From: Allofrancisella frigidaquae
GTDB lineage: Bacteria > Pseudomonadota > Gammaproteobacteria > Francisellales > Francisellaceae
NCBI RefSeq assembly: GCF_012222825.1
Contig: NZ_CP038017.1
Coordinates: forward strand, 1,302,001 to 1,366,000
Length of the DNA stretch: 64,000 bases
Reading direction: 5' to 3'
Shown: positions 37,301 through 46,064 of the stretch, one piece after another
Layout: every line of letters begins with the position of its first letter
How positions within the stretch are numbered: position 1 is the first letter of the stretch
Made by a program: the position numbers and the translations under genes
Notes under the pieces: generated by a model
The model's input: only the letters and a program-made list of their open reading frames with translations
Told to the model about the DNA's origin: nothing
Databases searched by the model: none

Positions 37301-39601
37301 ATGGCAAAAAATTTAGTGGTCGTAGAATCACCAGCAAAAACTAAAACTATCAAAAAATACTTAGGAAAAGATTTTGATATCTTAGCCTCGTTTGGGCATG
37401 TAAGAGAGATCCCTTCTAAAGATACTTCGATAGATGTAAATGATAACTTCAAAATTAAATATGTTGTTAACGATAAAAGTAAAAAGCATATTGAAGCTAT
37501 AAAAAAATCTGCTCAAGAAGCTGAAAATATATATCTTGCTACTGATCCAGATAGAGAAGGAGAAGCTATATCATGGCATGTTCAAGAAATCCTTAAAAAC
37601 GCTAAACTCCTAAAAGGTAAGAATGTTTATAGAATTAGCTTTAATGAAATCACTAAAACAGCTGTATCTAATGCTATAGCTAACCCTAAAGAAATTTCTA
37701 TGGATCTTGTGAATGCTCAAAAAGCTCGTCAAGCTTTAGATTTTCTAGTTGGTTTTAACCTATCTCCTTTACTATGGCGTAAGATTACAAGTGGGTTATC
37801 TGCTGGAAGAGTGCAAAGTCCCGCTTTACGCATGATAGTCGAACGTGAAATTGAGCGTGAAAACTTTATTAAAAAAGATTATTGGAGTCTTACTGCAGAT
37901 ACTTTTAAACAAAAGCAAATACTGGCAAACTTAATAGAGTTCAATGAAAATAAAATAGAGCAATTTAGTTTTACTGATGAAAAATCAGCGTTAGCAGCTA
38001 AAAAAACCATTTTAAAAGACGCTAACGGATATCTTATAGTTAATGAAATAATAGAAAAAACATTAAAAAGAAACCCATATCCGCCTTTTATAACTTCAAC
38101 TCTACAGCAAGAAGCAGCTAAAAAATTAGGCTTTACAGCGAAAAAAACCATGTCTGTTGCACAAAAACTCTATGAAGGTATAGACCTGGGTGATGGTGAG
38201 TCAGTTGGTCTTATTTCATATATGAGAACTGATTCTACAAATTTATCTAACGATGCCTTAGATGACATAAGAAACTTCATAGAGTCAAAATATCAAAAAG
38301 GTATGCTACCAAGCAAACCTCGTGTGTTTAGCAAAAAATCCCAAAATGCTCAAGAAGCACATGAAGCTATAAGAGTAACAGCAGCAAGTAGAACACCAGA
38401 ATCTATTAAAGAACATCTAACTTCAGATGAGTTTAAGTTATATAGTCTAATTTATAATAGAACGATAGCTTGCCAAATGAAGCATGCTACTTTAAATAGC
38501 ACCTCTGTTGATTTAATTACAGAAAATAGCAAACACAAATTTAGAACTACTGGTACAGTTATAGTTGATGCTGGCTTTTTAAGCTTATATAACGTTGAGA
38601 AAGATGAGGATGACCAAGATGATCCTGAAAGCCAACAAACTTTACCAAAATTTGAAAAAGGTGAAAAGGTCAAACTTAACGATATTATAAGTAAAGCTCA
38701 CTCAACGGAGCCCCCACCACGATTTACAGAAGCATCTTTAGTCAAGGCTCTTGAGAAATATGGTATTGGGCGACCTTCTACTTACGCTAGTATCATATCC
38801 ACACTTCAGCAAAGAGATTATGTGGAGATTGAGAAAAAAAGGTTTATCCCCACAGATAAAGGCAGAGTTGTAAATAAGTTTTTAACAGAGTATTTTAAAA
38901 AATATGTAGAATACTCCTATACCGCCGGGCTTGAAGAAGAGCTAGATGAAATTGCTAATCATAAAAATGATTATTTGAGTGTTTTGAATAATTTCTGGCA
39001 ACCTTTTATAGAAAGAATAAATAAAATCTCTGAAGAGGTATCTCGTAAAGATGTTGTTCAAGAAGTAATTGATGAAGACTGTCCAGAATGTGGCAGTAAA
39101 CTATCATTACGTTTAGGTAAAAATGGTCGTTTTATTGGTTGTACAAATTATCCTAAATGTACCTACACAAGACAAATAGTCGGTGCAGGCGAAGAACCAA
39201 AAGAAAAAGAAGAACCTATTGTTATTGAAGATAGAAAATGCCCTAAATGTGACTCTGATCTACATATAAAACAAGGGCGTTATGGAAAGTTTATTGGTTG
39301 TTCTAACTATCCGACTTGTAAACATATGGAACCGCTTGAGAAGCCTAAAGATACTGGTGTAGTCTGCCCTAAATGTAATCAAAATCACATAGTTGAAAAG
39401 AAATCTCGTAAAGGAAAAGTGTTTTATGCTTGCTCAGGGTTTCCAAAATGTAAAAACGCATATTGGTATCCTCCGATTAAAGAGCCTTGTCCTAAATGCA
39501 ATTCACCTATACTTTTGCATAAAACCACAAAGAAAGATGGTGAGCAAAAAGCATGCCCCAATACAGAATGTGATTATGCTGTTTCTCTAGATAAAAAATA
39601 A
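37301..39601 (+). CDS. topA: DNA topoisomerase I
   Basis: Relaxes negative supercoils. The 766-residue type IA enzyme has the TOPRIM start LVVVESPAKTKTIKKYLG and ATDPDREGEAISWH, and the catalytic Tyr in SYMRTDSTNLS near residue 307. The C-terminus has four Cys4 zinc-ribbon units from about 595 to 760 (CPECG, CPKCD, CPKCN, CPKCN). It begins after a 200-bp gap shared with divergent parA, and a GG-containing AAAAGG site precedes the ATG. Confidence 0.97.
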   Translation: MAKNLVVVESPAKTKTIKKYLGKDFDILASFGHVREIPSKDTSIDVNDNFKIKYVVNDKSKKHIEAIKKSAQEAENIYLATDPDREGEAISWHVQEILKNAKLLKGKNVYRISFNEITKTAVSNAIANPKEISMDLVNAQKARQALDFLVGFNLSPLLWRKITSGLSAGRVQSPALRMIVEREIERENFIKKDYWSLTADTFKQKQILANLIEFNENKIEQFSFTDEKSALAAKKTILKDANGYLIVNEIIEKTLKRNPYPPFITSTLQQEAAKKLGFTAKKTMSVAQKLYEGIDLGDGESVGLISYMRTDSTNLSNDALDDIRNFIESKYQKGMLPSKPRVFSKKSQNAQEAHEAIRVTAASRTPESIKEHLTSDEFKLYSLIYNRTIACQMKHATLNSTSVDLITENSKHKFRTTGTVIVDAGFLSLYNVEKDEDDQDDPESQQTLPKFEKGEKVKLNDIISKAHSTEPPPRFTEASLVKALEKYGIGRPSTYASIISTLQQRDYVEIEKKRFIPTDKGRVVNKFLTEYFKKYVEYSYTAGLEEELDEIANHKNDYLSVLNNFWQPFIERINKISEEVSRKDVVQEVIDEDCPECGSKLSLRLGKNGRFIGCTNYPKCTYTRQIVGAGEEPKEKEEPIVIEDRKCPKCDSDLHIKQGRYGKFIGCSNYPTCKHMEPLEKPKDTGVVCPKCNQNHIVEKKSRKGKVFYACSGFPKCKNAYWYPPIKEPCPKCNSPILLHKTTKKDGEQKACPNTECDYAVSLDKK

Positions 39602-39607
39602 TACCAA

Positions 39608-39913
39608 AAGGCTGTTGATTTAATAATAACCTATAAGAAAATAAGATAGCTAAGCTAACCGGTTACTGAACATAGTTGATCGAAGTCTAATATCTTTAGT
39701 ATTCTCACAAACTAAAAATTCATTTCCACTCTGGAACTGATGCAAGCTGGAATCAGATGGATTAAACGCAAGCAAAAATATCTAAAAAGTAGTATACCAT
39801 TTCGTCAGGCTTGTCAACGGAATCTACCAAAATAGCTTGGTTTTAAGCTATTTCAATTAGTACTGCTTTTATATCTAGGACTTATTACAAAATCAAATTA
39901 ATTCAACAGCCTT
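39608..39913. mobile_element. 306-bp inverted-repeat-bounded element (MITE-like or insertion-sequence remnant)
   Basis: The segment between topA and the ligase gene is bounded by a 17-bp inverted repeat with one mismatch: AAGGCTGTTGATTTAAT at 39608-39624 and its near-complement at 39897-39913. No intact frame lies inside and no clear target-site duplication is visible. It fills almost the whole gap between two convergent genes. A miniature transposable element or a decayed insertion sequence are the best readings. Confidence 0.55.
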
Positions 39914-39922
39914 CATTATTTG

Positions 39923-41350
39923 CTAAATCCACATAGGTGGAAAAATTAAAGGTAAAATAATTATACAAAATATACTAATAAAAACTGTTAATCTAGTAAC
40001 GAGAAAAGCCAAGCTAAATGCTTCTGTATTTTGCTGTCCATTGGACTTAAATATTGATAAACAAAATCCAAATACAAAGACACAACCGAATAAACCCAAA
40101 GATGTTTTAAACATAGCGTTTAACATACCATCAACCATTCCAGCTGTTAACATCATTATAAAAATACAGTAATATGGATTTTCACATATCTCTATACGTT
40201 GTTTAAATAAGTTTTTAATAGCAGTAAAAATAACTACTATCGCCATTACAAATGCTAATATCCCCCACTGCGACCAAATTTCTAATAGTAAATTATGAGG
40301 ATAACCAGCAGAATCATATTTTGTGATAGCTATATAATTCCATTGCCCTATCCCTGTAAAAGGATATTCAAGACCTATCTTAAAGGCTTCTATCCATACT
40401 GGTATACGCCCAGATGTGCCGTACCTAAAAATAGTAGAAACCTCCTGATTTGGAACTGCCATAATATAATTGATATATAAAAAATTAGTAATAATTGCTA
40501 TAACTATACTTACAATAAAAATTTTCAATACTAGCTTAAACATCTTACGGTTATAAAACATAAGTAATGGAAATATAATTATGTACTCAGCCACGACTGT
40601 CCTAAAGGCATGATTAATAAGCACAAACCAAACCATCACTAAAGCTATTAAAGACCCTACTTTAAATATTGGTCTTAAGTTAATAAACCATGGCAGCAAT
40701 AACAAAGGTATAAACCAACTAAAATAATTATCTAAAAAACGAGGATTCAGGCAGTTATATGTATATAATAAAACCTTCTGAATATTACCAGCTACTATTT
40801 GACCATAAACGGAAAAGTTAGACAAAAGCAAATGCAAAAATAAACTACCACCAAAAAATATTAGAGACAACAAAATTATCATGTAAAACCTTTTTACCAC
40901 GGTAGTATTTTGGCTAACATAGTACGCAACAAATAGCACACAAATAAATTGTAAGAAAGTAACACTAACTCCCTTAAAAGCTATCGAAGGAGAGATAGCA
41001 AAAGATGATGAGATTAACCCAAATATAAAAAACAAGCATATCGAGGTTTGGACCAATTTACTAAAGCCTTTAAAATAGTTTATTAATCTAGCTAAAAGCT
41101 TTGTATTAAAGATTATTGCTATACTACAAATACATAAAGTATAGTAGAAAATAAGATATCTCACCTTAAACAAATAAAGGTTTTCTGAAAGAATATCATT
41201 TAAAAAAACCGTCTTTCCACCAGATGAGGTTTTAATTAAATTTAGGGTACTATAAGGCATAAAAGGCATCAGAAAAACTATAAATAAAGATATACATAAA
41301 AAATAGAATATTATATCTTGGTATGTTATCTTTTTAAGAAAATTTAGCAT
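39923..41350 (-). CDS. O-antigen ligase / Wzy-type polymerase family protein
   Basis: A polytopic inner-membrane protein of about 475 residues from ATG 41350, with roughly 12 hydrophobic segments. The long periplasmic-loop signature is present: SGRIPVWIEAFKIGLEYPFTGIG followed by YPHNLLLEIWSQWG, typical of the Wzy_C/WaaL family with its conserved Arg and His. It may ligate or polymerise surface polysaccharide. No glycan genes lie nearby, which favours a ligase working on material made elsewhere. The upstream Met at 41404 would add a non-conserved leader. Confidence 0.8.
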   Translation of the reverse strand: MLNFLKKITYQDIIFYFLCISLFIVFLMPFMPYSTLNLIKTSSGGKTVFLNDILSENLYLFKVRYLIFYYTLCICSIAIIFNTKLLARLINYFKGFSKLVQTSICLFFIFGLISSSFAISPSIAFKGVSVTFLQFICVLFVAYYVSQNTTVVKRFYMIILLSLIFFGGSLFLHLLLSNFSVYGQIVAGNIQKVLLYTYNCLNPRFLDNYFSWFIPLLLLPWFINLRPIFKVGSLIALVMVWFVLINHAFRTVVAEYIIIFPLLMFYNRKMFKLVLKIFIVSIVIAIITNFLYINYIMAVPNQEVSTIFRYGTSGRIPVWIEAFKIGLEYPFTGIGQWNYIAITKYDSAGYPHNLLLEIWSQWGILAFVMAIVVIFTAIKNLFKQRIEICENPYYCIFIMMLTAGMVDGMLNAMFKTSLGLFGCVFVFGFCLSIFKSNGQQNTEAFSLAFLVTRLTVFISIFCIIILPLIFPPMWI

Positions 41351-41528
41351 TAGGTAATATTTCTTTATTACTGGAATAAACAGTTTAACATAAATAAAAG
41401 TCACAAACTTCTATCTTTAAAAAAACTGTAATACCAATTCCAATTCAAAGTGCAGAAAATCATTGATATAGAAAAAAGGAAATTATTATACTTAAACTAC
41501 AATAAGTCTTGAAAAAGAAGTATGAATA

Positions 41529-41996
41529 TTATCCTATTATCACAGAAGCTTTAGCTAATTCTGAATTATCAGATTTATTTACTACTACCGCTTTCCAAGT
41601 ACCTGCACATATTTTATCATCACTAAGCACACTTTGACTGTCAACAGTATAGTCTTCTGTTTCTTTAAATTTAGCAATAGGGAAAGATGTACTATAACAA
41701 TCAGTATCTTTTGGAGCAAACCAAGTTAAATATACCGTGCCTTGAGGAGCTCCGTTCCAATTAGTAACCATACGAGCATCTATCTCATGAGTAGCCGGTT
41801 TATACTTAAGTGTTAAGGAAGCTGTAGGAGTATCATAAGCTACAGCTTCACCATCTTGGTCTGGATTCTCTAAAGTATCATCTGGATTTACTGACACAGC
41901 ATCATCATGACTATAAAGCTTATCTATAAAAGAATTGTAAGTACTGCAACTCACCAAACCAATACTCACCAAACAAAATAACAATATTTTCTTCAT
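41529..41996 (-). CDS. lpnB: LpnA/Tul4-type lipoprotein paralogue (LpnB-like)
   Basis: A 155-residue lipoprotein from ATG 41996 with lipobox GLVSC. The mature domain aligns with the next gene: TNWNGAPQGTVYLTWFAPKDTDCYSTSFPI corresponds to TNYNNNPEGSVKLQW-KAPSDTNCYDTSFPI, followed by a second Cys (ICAGTWKAVVV), so one disulfide is likely conserved. This is the Tul4/LpnB family of outer-membrane lipoproteins of Francisella, which act as TLR2 agonists. The symbol is assigned by paralogy and is less sure than lpnA. A tandem repeat lies immediately upstream. Confidence 0.8.
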   Translation of the reverse strand: MKKILLFCLVSIGLVSCSTYNSFIDKLYSHDDAVSVNPDDTLENPDQDGEAVAYDTPTASLTLKYKPATHEIDARMVTNWNGAPQGTVYLTWFAPKDTDCYSTSFPIAKFKETEDYTVDSQSVLSDDKICAGTWKAVVVNKSDNSELAKASVIIG

Positions 41997-42015
41997 CCCC
42001 ACCTATCCACTATAT

Positions 42016-42050
42016 GTTTTAAGTTTTAAGTTTTAAGTTTTAAGTTTAAA
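42016..42050 (-). repeat. 7-bp tandem repeat upstream of the lpnB-like gene
   Basis: Four perfect 7-bp units (GTTTTAA on the plus strand, TTAAAAC on the coding strand) at 42016-42043, plus a degenerate fifth unit to 42050. The array lies 20 to 54 bp upstream of the ATG at 41996, in the expected promoter/leader zone. It looks like a variable-number tandem repeat. Confidence 0.9.
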
Positions 42051-42268
42051 TTTTACTTCTTATTTTAGTTTTATATTATATTACAACCACCATTCGATTA
42101 ATAGACTTTACAAACTTTAAATTTTTCAAAATAATCATTTTGACATAAAAGAATTAGCTTTTGAAAAAAGATTATAAGGAAATATTTTTTAGAATGAAAT
42201 AAATTAACTAATCGATAAGGTCTTTAATAATAAGTTTAACTTTTTATAAAGAAGTTACACAACACTAA

Positions 42269-42700
42269 TTATATAGTAATAGAATCAGTAGCGATTACAT
42301 GCTTGTCATAAACAACATTTGCTGTCCATGTACCTTTACAATACTTACCACCTTGCTTAGTTTGTACAGATGCCCAAGTTTTATCATTCTTCTCACCATA
42401 TTTTGTGATAGGGAAACTAGTGTCATAACAATTAGTATCACTTGGAGCCTTCCATTGTAGCTTAACACTACCTTCTGGATTATTATTATAATTTGTAACT
42501 ATTATTGCTACAATTTTATCTTGTGAGCTCTGTTTTAAGCTTACTTTTGCAGTAGGAGCTGTACTTGATGAGCTTACTTCTGGAGCTTTATCTTTATCTT
42601 GGTTAGCAGTAGCACTTGGACTATCTGACCCAAGTGTAGAACAACCTGCTAACGCCATAACTGATAGAGAAAAAACTCCCAACTTAATTACTTTTTTCAT
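42269..42700 (-). CDS. lpnA: 17 kDa lipoprotein LpnA (Tul4)
   Basis: The sequence strongly resembles Francisella Tul4: MKKVIKLGVFSLSVMALAGC with lipobox LAGC, then STLGS, YNNNPEGSVKLQW, DTSFPITKYGEKNDKTW, and TWTANVVYDKHVIATDSI. It is 143 residues from ATG 42700, which is preceded by a GGAGAA ribosome site; a longer frame has a non-signal leader. This abundant surface lipoprotein is a major antigen and TLR2 ligand in Francisella. Two Cys in the mature part may form a disulfide. It is the best single marker of the organism in this window. Confidence 0.93.
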   Translation of the reverse strand: MKKVIKLGVFSLSVMALAGCSTLGSDSPSATANQDKDKAPEVSSSSTAPTAKVSLKQSSQDKIVAIIVTNYNNNPEGSVKLQWKAPSDTNCYDTSFPITKYGEKNDKTWASVQTKQGGKYCKGTWTANVVYDKHVIATDSITI

Positions 42701-42725
42701 AATATTTCTCCTTTGAGTATTACAC

Positions 42726-42757
42726 TTACAATTTACACATAACCAATCCAATTGTAA
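42726..42757. promoter_or_regulatory. Inverted repeat in the lpnA upstream region
   Basis: TTACAATT at 42726-42733 and AATTGTAA at 42750-42757 form a perfect 8-bp inverted repeat with a 16-bp spacer, 26 to 57 bp upstream of the lpnA start. The position fits an operator or promoter element. A binding protein is not known from the sequence. Confidence 0.4.
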
Positions 42758-42786
42758 CACTTATATTTAAAAAAAAAAATAGTTCT

Positions 42787-43158
42787 TTAAATAATTATAC
42801 AGCTTACATTGCGGTTTTCGTTAACAAGTAAGTTATAAGTTTTACAAGCAATGTCACTAGCCATAAAATCAACGCTTTTACCAGACTTTGCTAGTTCATT
42901 TATAATTTCTATAGACGGTATCACCTGCTTATTACCTGTACCTAAAATTACAATCTCTGGATCAGCTTTAAGTATCAACTTTAAATGAGATTTCTTAATA
43001 TCATTAATCGAAGTTATCTTTTCATCATACTCTATCATCTTATTAGCAGATAAAATCAGTGGATAGTTATATTCACCTATATTAAGTTTAAAAAAGCCAT
43101 TTATATATTCTTTGAAAAAAATTGGGGCTGTAATTTTATCTTCTTGTAAACTCATCAT
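42787..43158 (-). CDS. Mth938-like (DUF498) domain protein
   Basis: A protein of about 123 residues. The core YINGFFKLNIGEYNYPLILSANKMIEYD and VILGTGNKQVIP match the Mth938/Xcc1710-like fold, whose bacterial members have unknown function and whose eukaryotic relative NDUFAF3 assists respiratory complex I assembly. I chose the Met-Met at 43155-43158 over the longer frame because its leader is not conserved. It is divergent from prlC and upstream of lpnA on the same strand. Confidence 0.8.
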   Translation of the reverse strand: MMSLQEDKITAPIFFKEYINGFFKLNIGEYNYPLILSANKMIEYDEKITSINDIKKSHLKLILKADPEIVILGTGNKQVIPSIEIINELAKSGKSVDFMASDIACKTYNLLVNENRNVSCIII

Positions 43159-43241
43159 AAATAAAACCTTGATGTATGCTAAGATAGATCTTATATAATA
43201 TTGTAGCATATATTAATGTTTAAAAAAATTTTGAGGTAATT

Positions 43242-45251
43242 ATGAATTCAATACTAGAACACTCTAGCTTACCAGATTTAGCTAATTTTAAAGAACCAGA
43301 AGTAAAACCAGCTATAGATACTGCTATAGAACAAGCTCAAACTAATCTAAAAAATACTTTGAAAGTTAAAAATATAAGTTGGGAAACTATTTTAAAGCTA
43401 GAAGAAGACGATGAAAAAATCACCCAAGTCTTTTCAACAATTTCTCATATGAATGCTGTATGTAATACTAAAGAATTACGAGAAAGCTATGAATATGCTG
43501 TAACCAAACTTACAAACTTTTATACAAAAGTAGGACAAAATAAAGAATTACTAAGCTTTTATCAGAAAGTACAAAATCAAGATTTAAATTCCGAGCAAGC
43601 ACAAGCTGTACGTAAAGCTATTGTTGGTTTTGAAATGTCAGGCGTAAACCTTGAAGAAGCTAAAAGACAAAGACTACTAGAAATATCAGAAGAGTTAGCC
43701 CAACTAGCTAGCAAATTTGAAAATAATGTTTTAGATGCTACTATGGACTGGACTTACACTACCGATAATGACAACGACTTAAGTGGATTGCCAAAAAATA
43801 CTATTCAAGCGGCTAAGGATAAAGCTAAACAAAAAAAATTAAACTCAAAATATGCTCTTGGCATAGATATCCCAACGTATTTAGCAGTAATGCAACAAGC
43901 TGATAAGAGAGATTTACGAGAAATATTCTATAAGGCATACTCGACAAAAGCCTCTAAAGAGGCTGATAATATTAGCTTTGATAATGATGAAACTATTGAA
44001 AAAATCCTAAAATTACGTATCGAAAAATCACAAATATTAGGTTTTAATAATTATGCTGAATATTCACTTTTTACAAAGATGGCTGAAACCCCAGAACAAG
44101 TTTTAGAACTTTTAAATAAACTTTTAGACAAATCAAAACTACAAGCAAAGAAAGAGTTAGAAGAGTTATGTACCTTCGCTAAAGAAAATGGTTTAAAAGA
44201 TGAACTAAAACCTTGGGATACAGCATACTACGCTGAGAAACTTAAAAAAGCTAAATATGATTTCACAGCCGAAGAGCTAAGAGAATATTTCCCTCTGGAA
44301 AAAGCACAACTTGGTTTATTTAAAATCCTTAATTCCATATACGGTTTAGAGATAAAAGAAAATACTTCTTATAAAAAATACATTCCTGAACAACAAACTT
44401 TTGATTTTTTCAAAAATGAAAAATATATAGGTAGTATAATTTGTGACTTATTTGCTAGAGATAATAAACGTGGTGGTGCTTGGATGGATGGCTCTCGTAC
44501 AGCGTTTATAAAACCTGACGGTAAAACACAAAATCCTGTTGCTTATGTAACTTGTAACTTTCTACCACCATCTAAACAAGGTGCTAACCTAACTCATAAC
44601 GATGTTGTTACATTATTTCATGAATTTGGTCATGCTTTACATCATATTTTATCAAAAGTTAGTATTCCTTCAATATCTGGGACAAATGGTGTTGAATGGG
44701 ATGCTGTAGAGCTTCCAAGCCAATTTATGGAAAACTTCTGTTGGTGTGAAGAAGGACTAAATTTAATCTCAGGCTCACGTGATGGTAAAAATCTCTCTAA
44801 AGAGCAAATAAGTAAACTCGTTGGAACAAGACATTTTCATTCAGCATTAATGATGGTTCGACAACTAGAGTTTGGTATTTTTGATATGAATATTCACTTT
44901 AAAAAACTAACTAGCGTAGATATGGTACAAGCAGAGCTAGATGCTGTTCGTAAAAAAATAGATCTACTTCCAGTGCCAAATTATAATAAATTCCAAAATA
45001 GTTTTTCACACATTTTTGCTGGTGGATATGCAGCTGGATACTATAGCTACAAATGGGCAGAAATCCTCTCTTCTGATGTTTTTTCCCGCTTTGAAAAAGA
45101 AGGTATTTTAAACGATAAAGTCGGACAAGAATTACTAGAGAATATTATTTCAAAAGGATCATCTCGTGATGCTATGGATAATTTTATGGCATTTATGGGT
45201 AGAAAACCTAGTGAAGAGGCATTACTAAGACATAGTGGAATTAACAATTAA
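43242..45251 (+). CDS. prlC: Oligopeptidase A
   Basis: A cytosolic M3-family zinc metallopeptidase that degrades short peptides, including cleaved signal peptides. The 669-residue protein has the HEFGHALHH zinc site near 460-468 with the downstream Glu in GTNGVEWDAVELPSQFMENF, and the C-terminal FAGGYAAGYYSYKWAEILSSD characteristic of M3. Full length. A GAGG site precedes the ATG. Confidence 0.96.
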   Translation: MNSILEHSSLPDLANFKEPEVKPAIDTAIEQAQTNLKNTLKVKNISWETILKLEEDDEKITQVFSTISHMNAVCNTKELRESYEYAVTKLTNFYTKVGQNKELLSFYQKVQNQDLNSEQAQAVRKAIVGFEMSGVNLEEAKRQRLLEISEELAQLASKFENNVLDATMDWTYTTDNDNDLSGLPKNTIQAAKDKAKQKKLNSKYALGIDIPTYLAVMQQADKRDLREIFYKAYSTKASKEADNISFDNDETIEKILKLRIEKSQILGFNNYAEYSLFTKMAETPEQVLELLNKLLDKSKLQAKKELEELCTFAKENGLKDELKPWDTAYYAEKLKKAKYDFTAEELREYFPLEKAQLGLFKILNSIYGLEIKENTSYKKYIPEQQTFDFFKNEKYIGSIICDLFARDNKRGGAWMDGSRTAFIKPDGKTQNPVAYVTCNFLPPSKQGANLTHNDVVTLFHEFGHALHHILSKVSIPSISGTNGVEWDAVELPSQFMENFCWCEEGLNLISGSRDGKNLSKEQISKLVGTRHFHSALMMVRQLEFGIFDMNIHFKKLTSVDMVQAELDAVRKKIDLLPVPNYNKFQNSFSHIFAGGYAAGYYSYKWAEILSSDVFSRFEKEGILNDKVGQELLENIISKGSSRDAMDNFMAFMGRKPSEEALLRHSGINN

Positions 45252-45267
45252 GAAATTTAATCCTTAG

Positions 45268-45340
45268 TGTAGTGACCAATTCGCTGATCTGTCAAAACCT
45301 AAATTTACTATCAAAGACATCACAATGTGCTGTCACTACA
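45268..45340. repeat. 9-bp inverted repeat between prlC and yraN
   Basis: TGTAGTGAC at 45268-45276 and GTCACTACA at 45332-45340 are exact inverted repeats spanning 73 bp, just upstream of the yraN start. This could be a transcription terminator with a large loop, a regulatory dyad, or the ends of a tiny mobile relic. No T-run follows, so a classic terminator is unlikely. Confidence 0.4.
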
Positions 45341-45353
45341 AGTAACTACAAAC

Positions 45354-45710
45354 ATGAAAGAAACCACAAAAATTGGTAATAAAGCAGAATTAGAAGCCTG
45401 TAAATTTTTAAAGTCTCAAGGTCTGCAAATTTTAGTGCAAAATTTCAAAGTTTTGCCTTATGGTGAAATTGACATTATTGCATTAGACAAAAACACACTT
45501 ATTTTTATTGAAGTCAAATATAGAAGCGCTACAACTTTTGCTAAAGCTGAAGAGATGATAACTTATTCTAAACGAAAAAAGCTTATAAACACTGCCAATA
45601 TTTTTCTAAAGAGAAATTCAAAGTATGAAAATTATGAGTGCCGGTTTGATGTAATTACTATAAATAACAATGATGTCAATTGGATAAAAAATGCCTTTAT
45701 AACTCAATAA
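45354..45710 (+). CDS. yraN: UPF0102 family protein YraN
   Basis: A 118-residue protein from ATG 45354 of the YraN/UPF0102 family, with an endonuclease-like restriction fold. Conserved features are [38 protein letters not shown] (the E-x-K of the nuclease core) and RFDVITI. Its role is unclear; members occur next to rsmI or lpoA in other bacteria. The longer frame upstream would read through the inverted repeat and is not conserved. Confidence 0.92.
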   Translation: MKETTKIGNKAELEACKFLKSQGLQILVQNFKVLPYGEIDIIALDKNTLIFIEVKYRSATTFAKAEEMITYSKRKKLINTANIFLKRNSKYENYECRFDVITINNNDVNWIKNAFITQ

Positions 45711-46064
45711 AGATTCATAGGGCTGATTTAATTTGATATAAGCTTTTACTATGAACACTTCTAATTAATTATTGATGCTTTCAACTGCTCTAAATTACTT
45801 TAATAACTCAATACCACTTTAGAATGAGTTTTTTTACAAATATATTAAATAAAAATATTTAATATATTTGTAAATAATTAATATATGTTATAATTTAGTT
45901 ATACTAATAAAAATATATACTGAAATTAAGTTATTTCACTTAAAAACCATTTCCTTCGGTGAAAATTAAATTTAACCAAAAGAGCTGTTTATAAGCACTT
46001 GTTTAACTTTTAAGTTGCAACAGTGTCTTATAACTCAAACCAAAAATAAGAATAAGGTATTAAA
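45711..46064. other. 354-bp AT-rich gap upstream of the phosphatase-USP gene
   Basis: No gene is seen. The gap contains a perfect 18-bp stem palindrome (listed separately), a TATAAT-like box just after it (around 45890), and TTGCAACAGTG near 46014, which reads CACTGTTGCAA on the other strand. It probably holds the promoter of the following gene. Confidence 0.5.
45834..45873. repeat. Perfect 18-bp palindrome with a 4-base loop
   Basis: The arm at 45834-45851 is exactly complementary to 45856-45873, with loop AAAA. The stem is almost pure A/T (one G:C pair). It lies between yraN and the effector-like gene. It could be a weak terminator, a cruciform, or a regulator-binding site. Confidence 0.85.
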
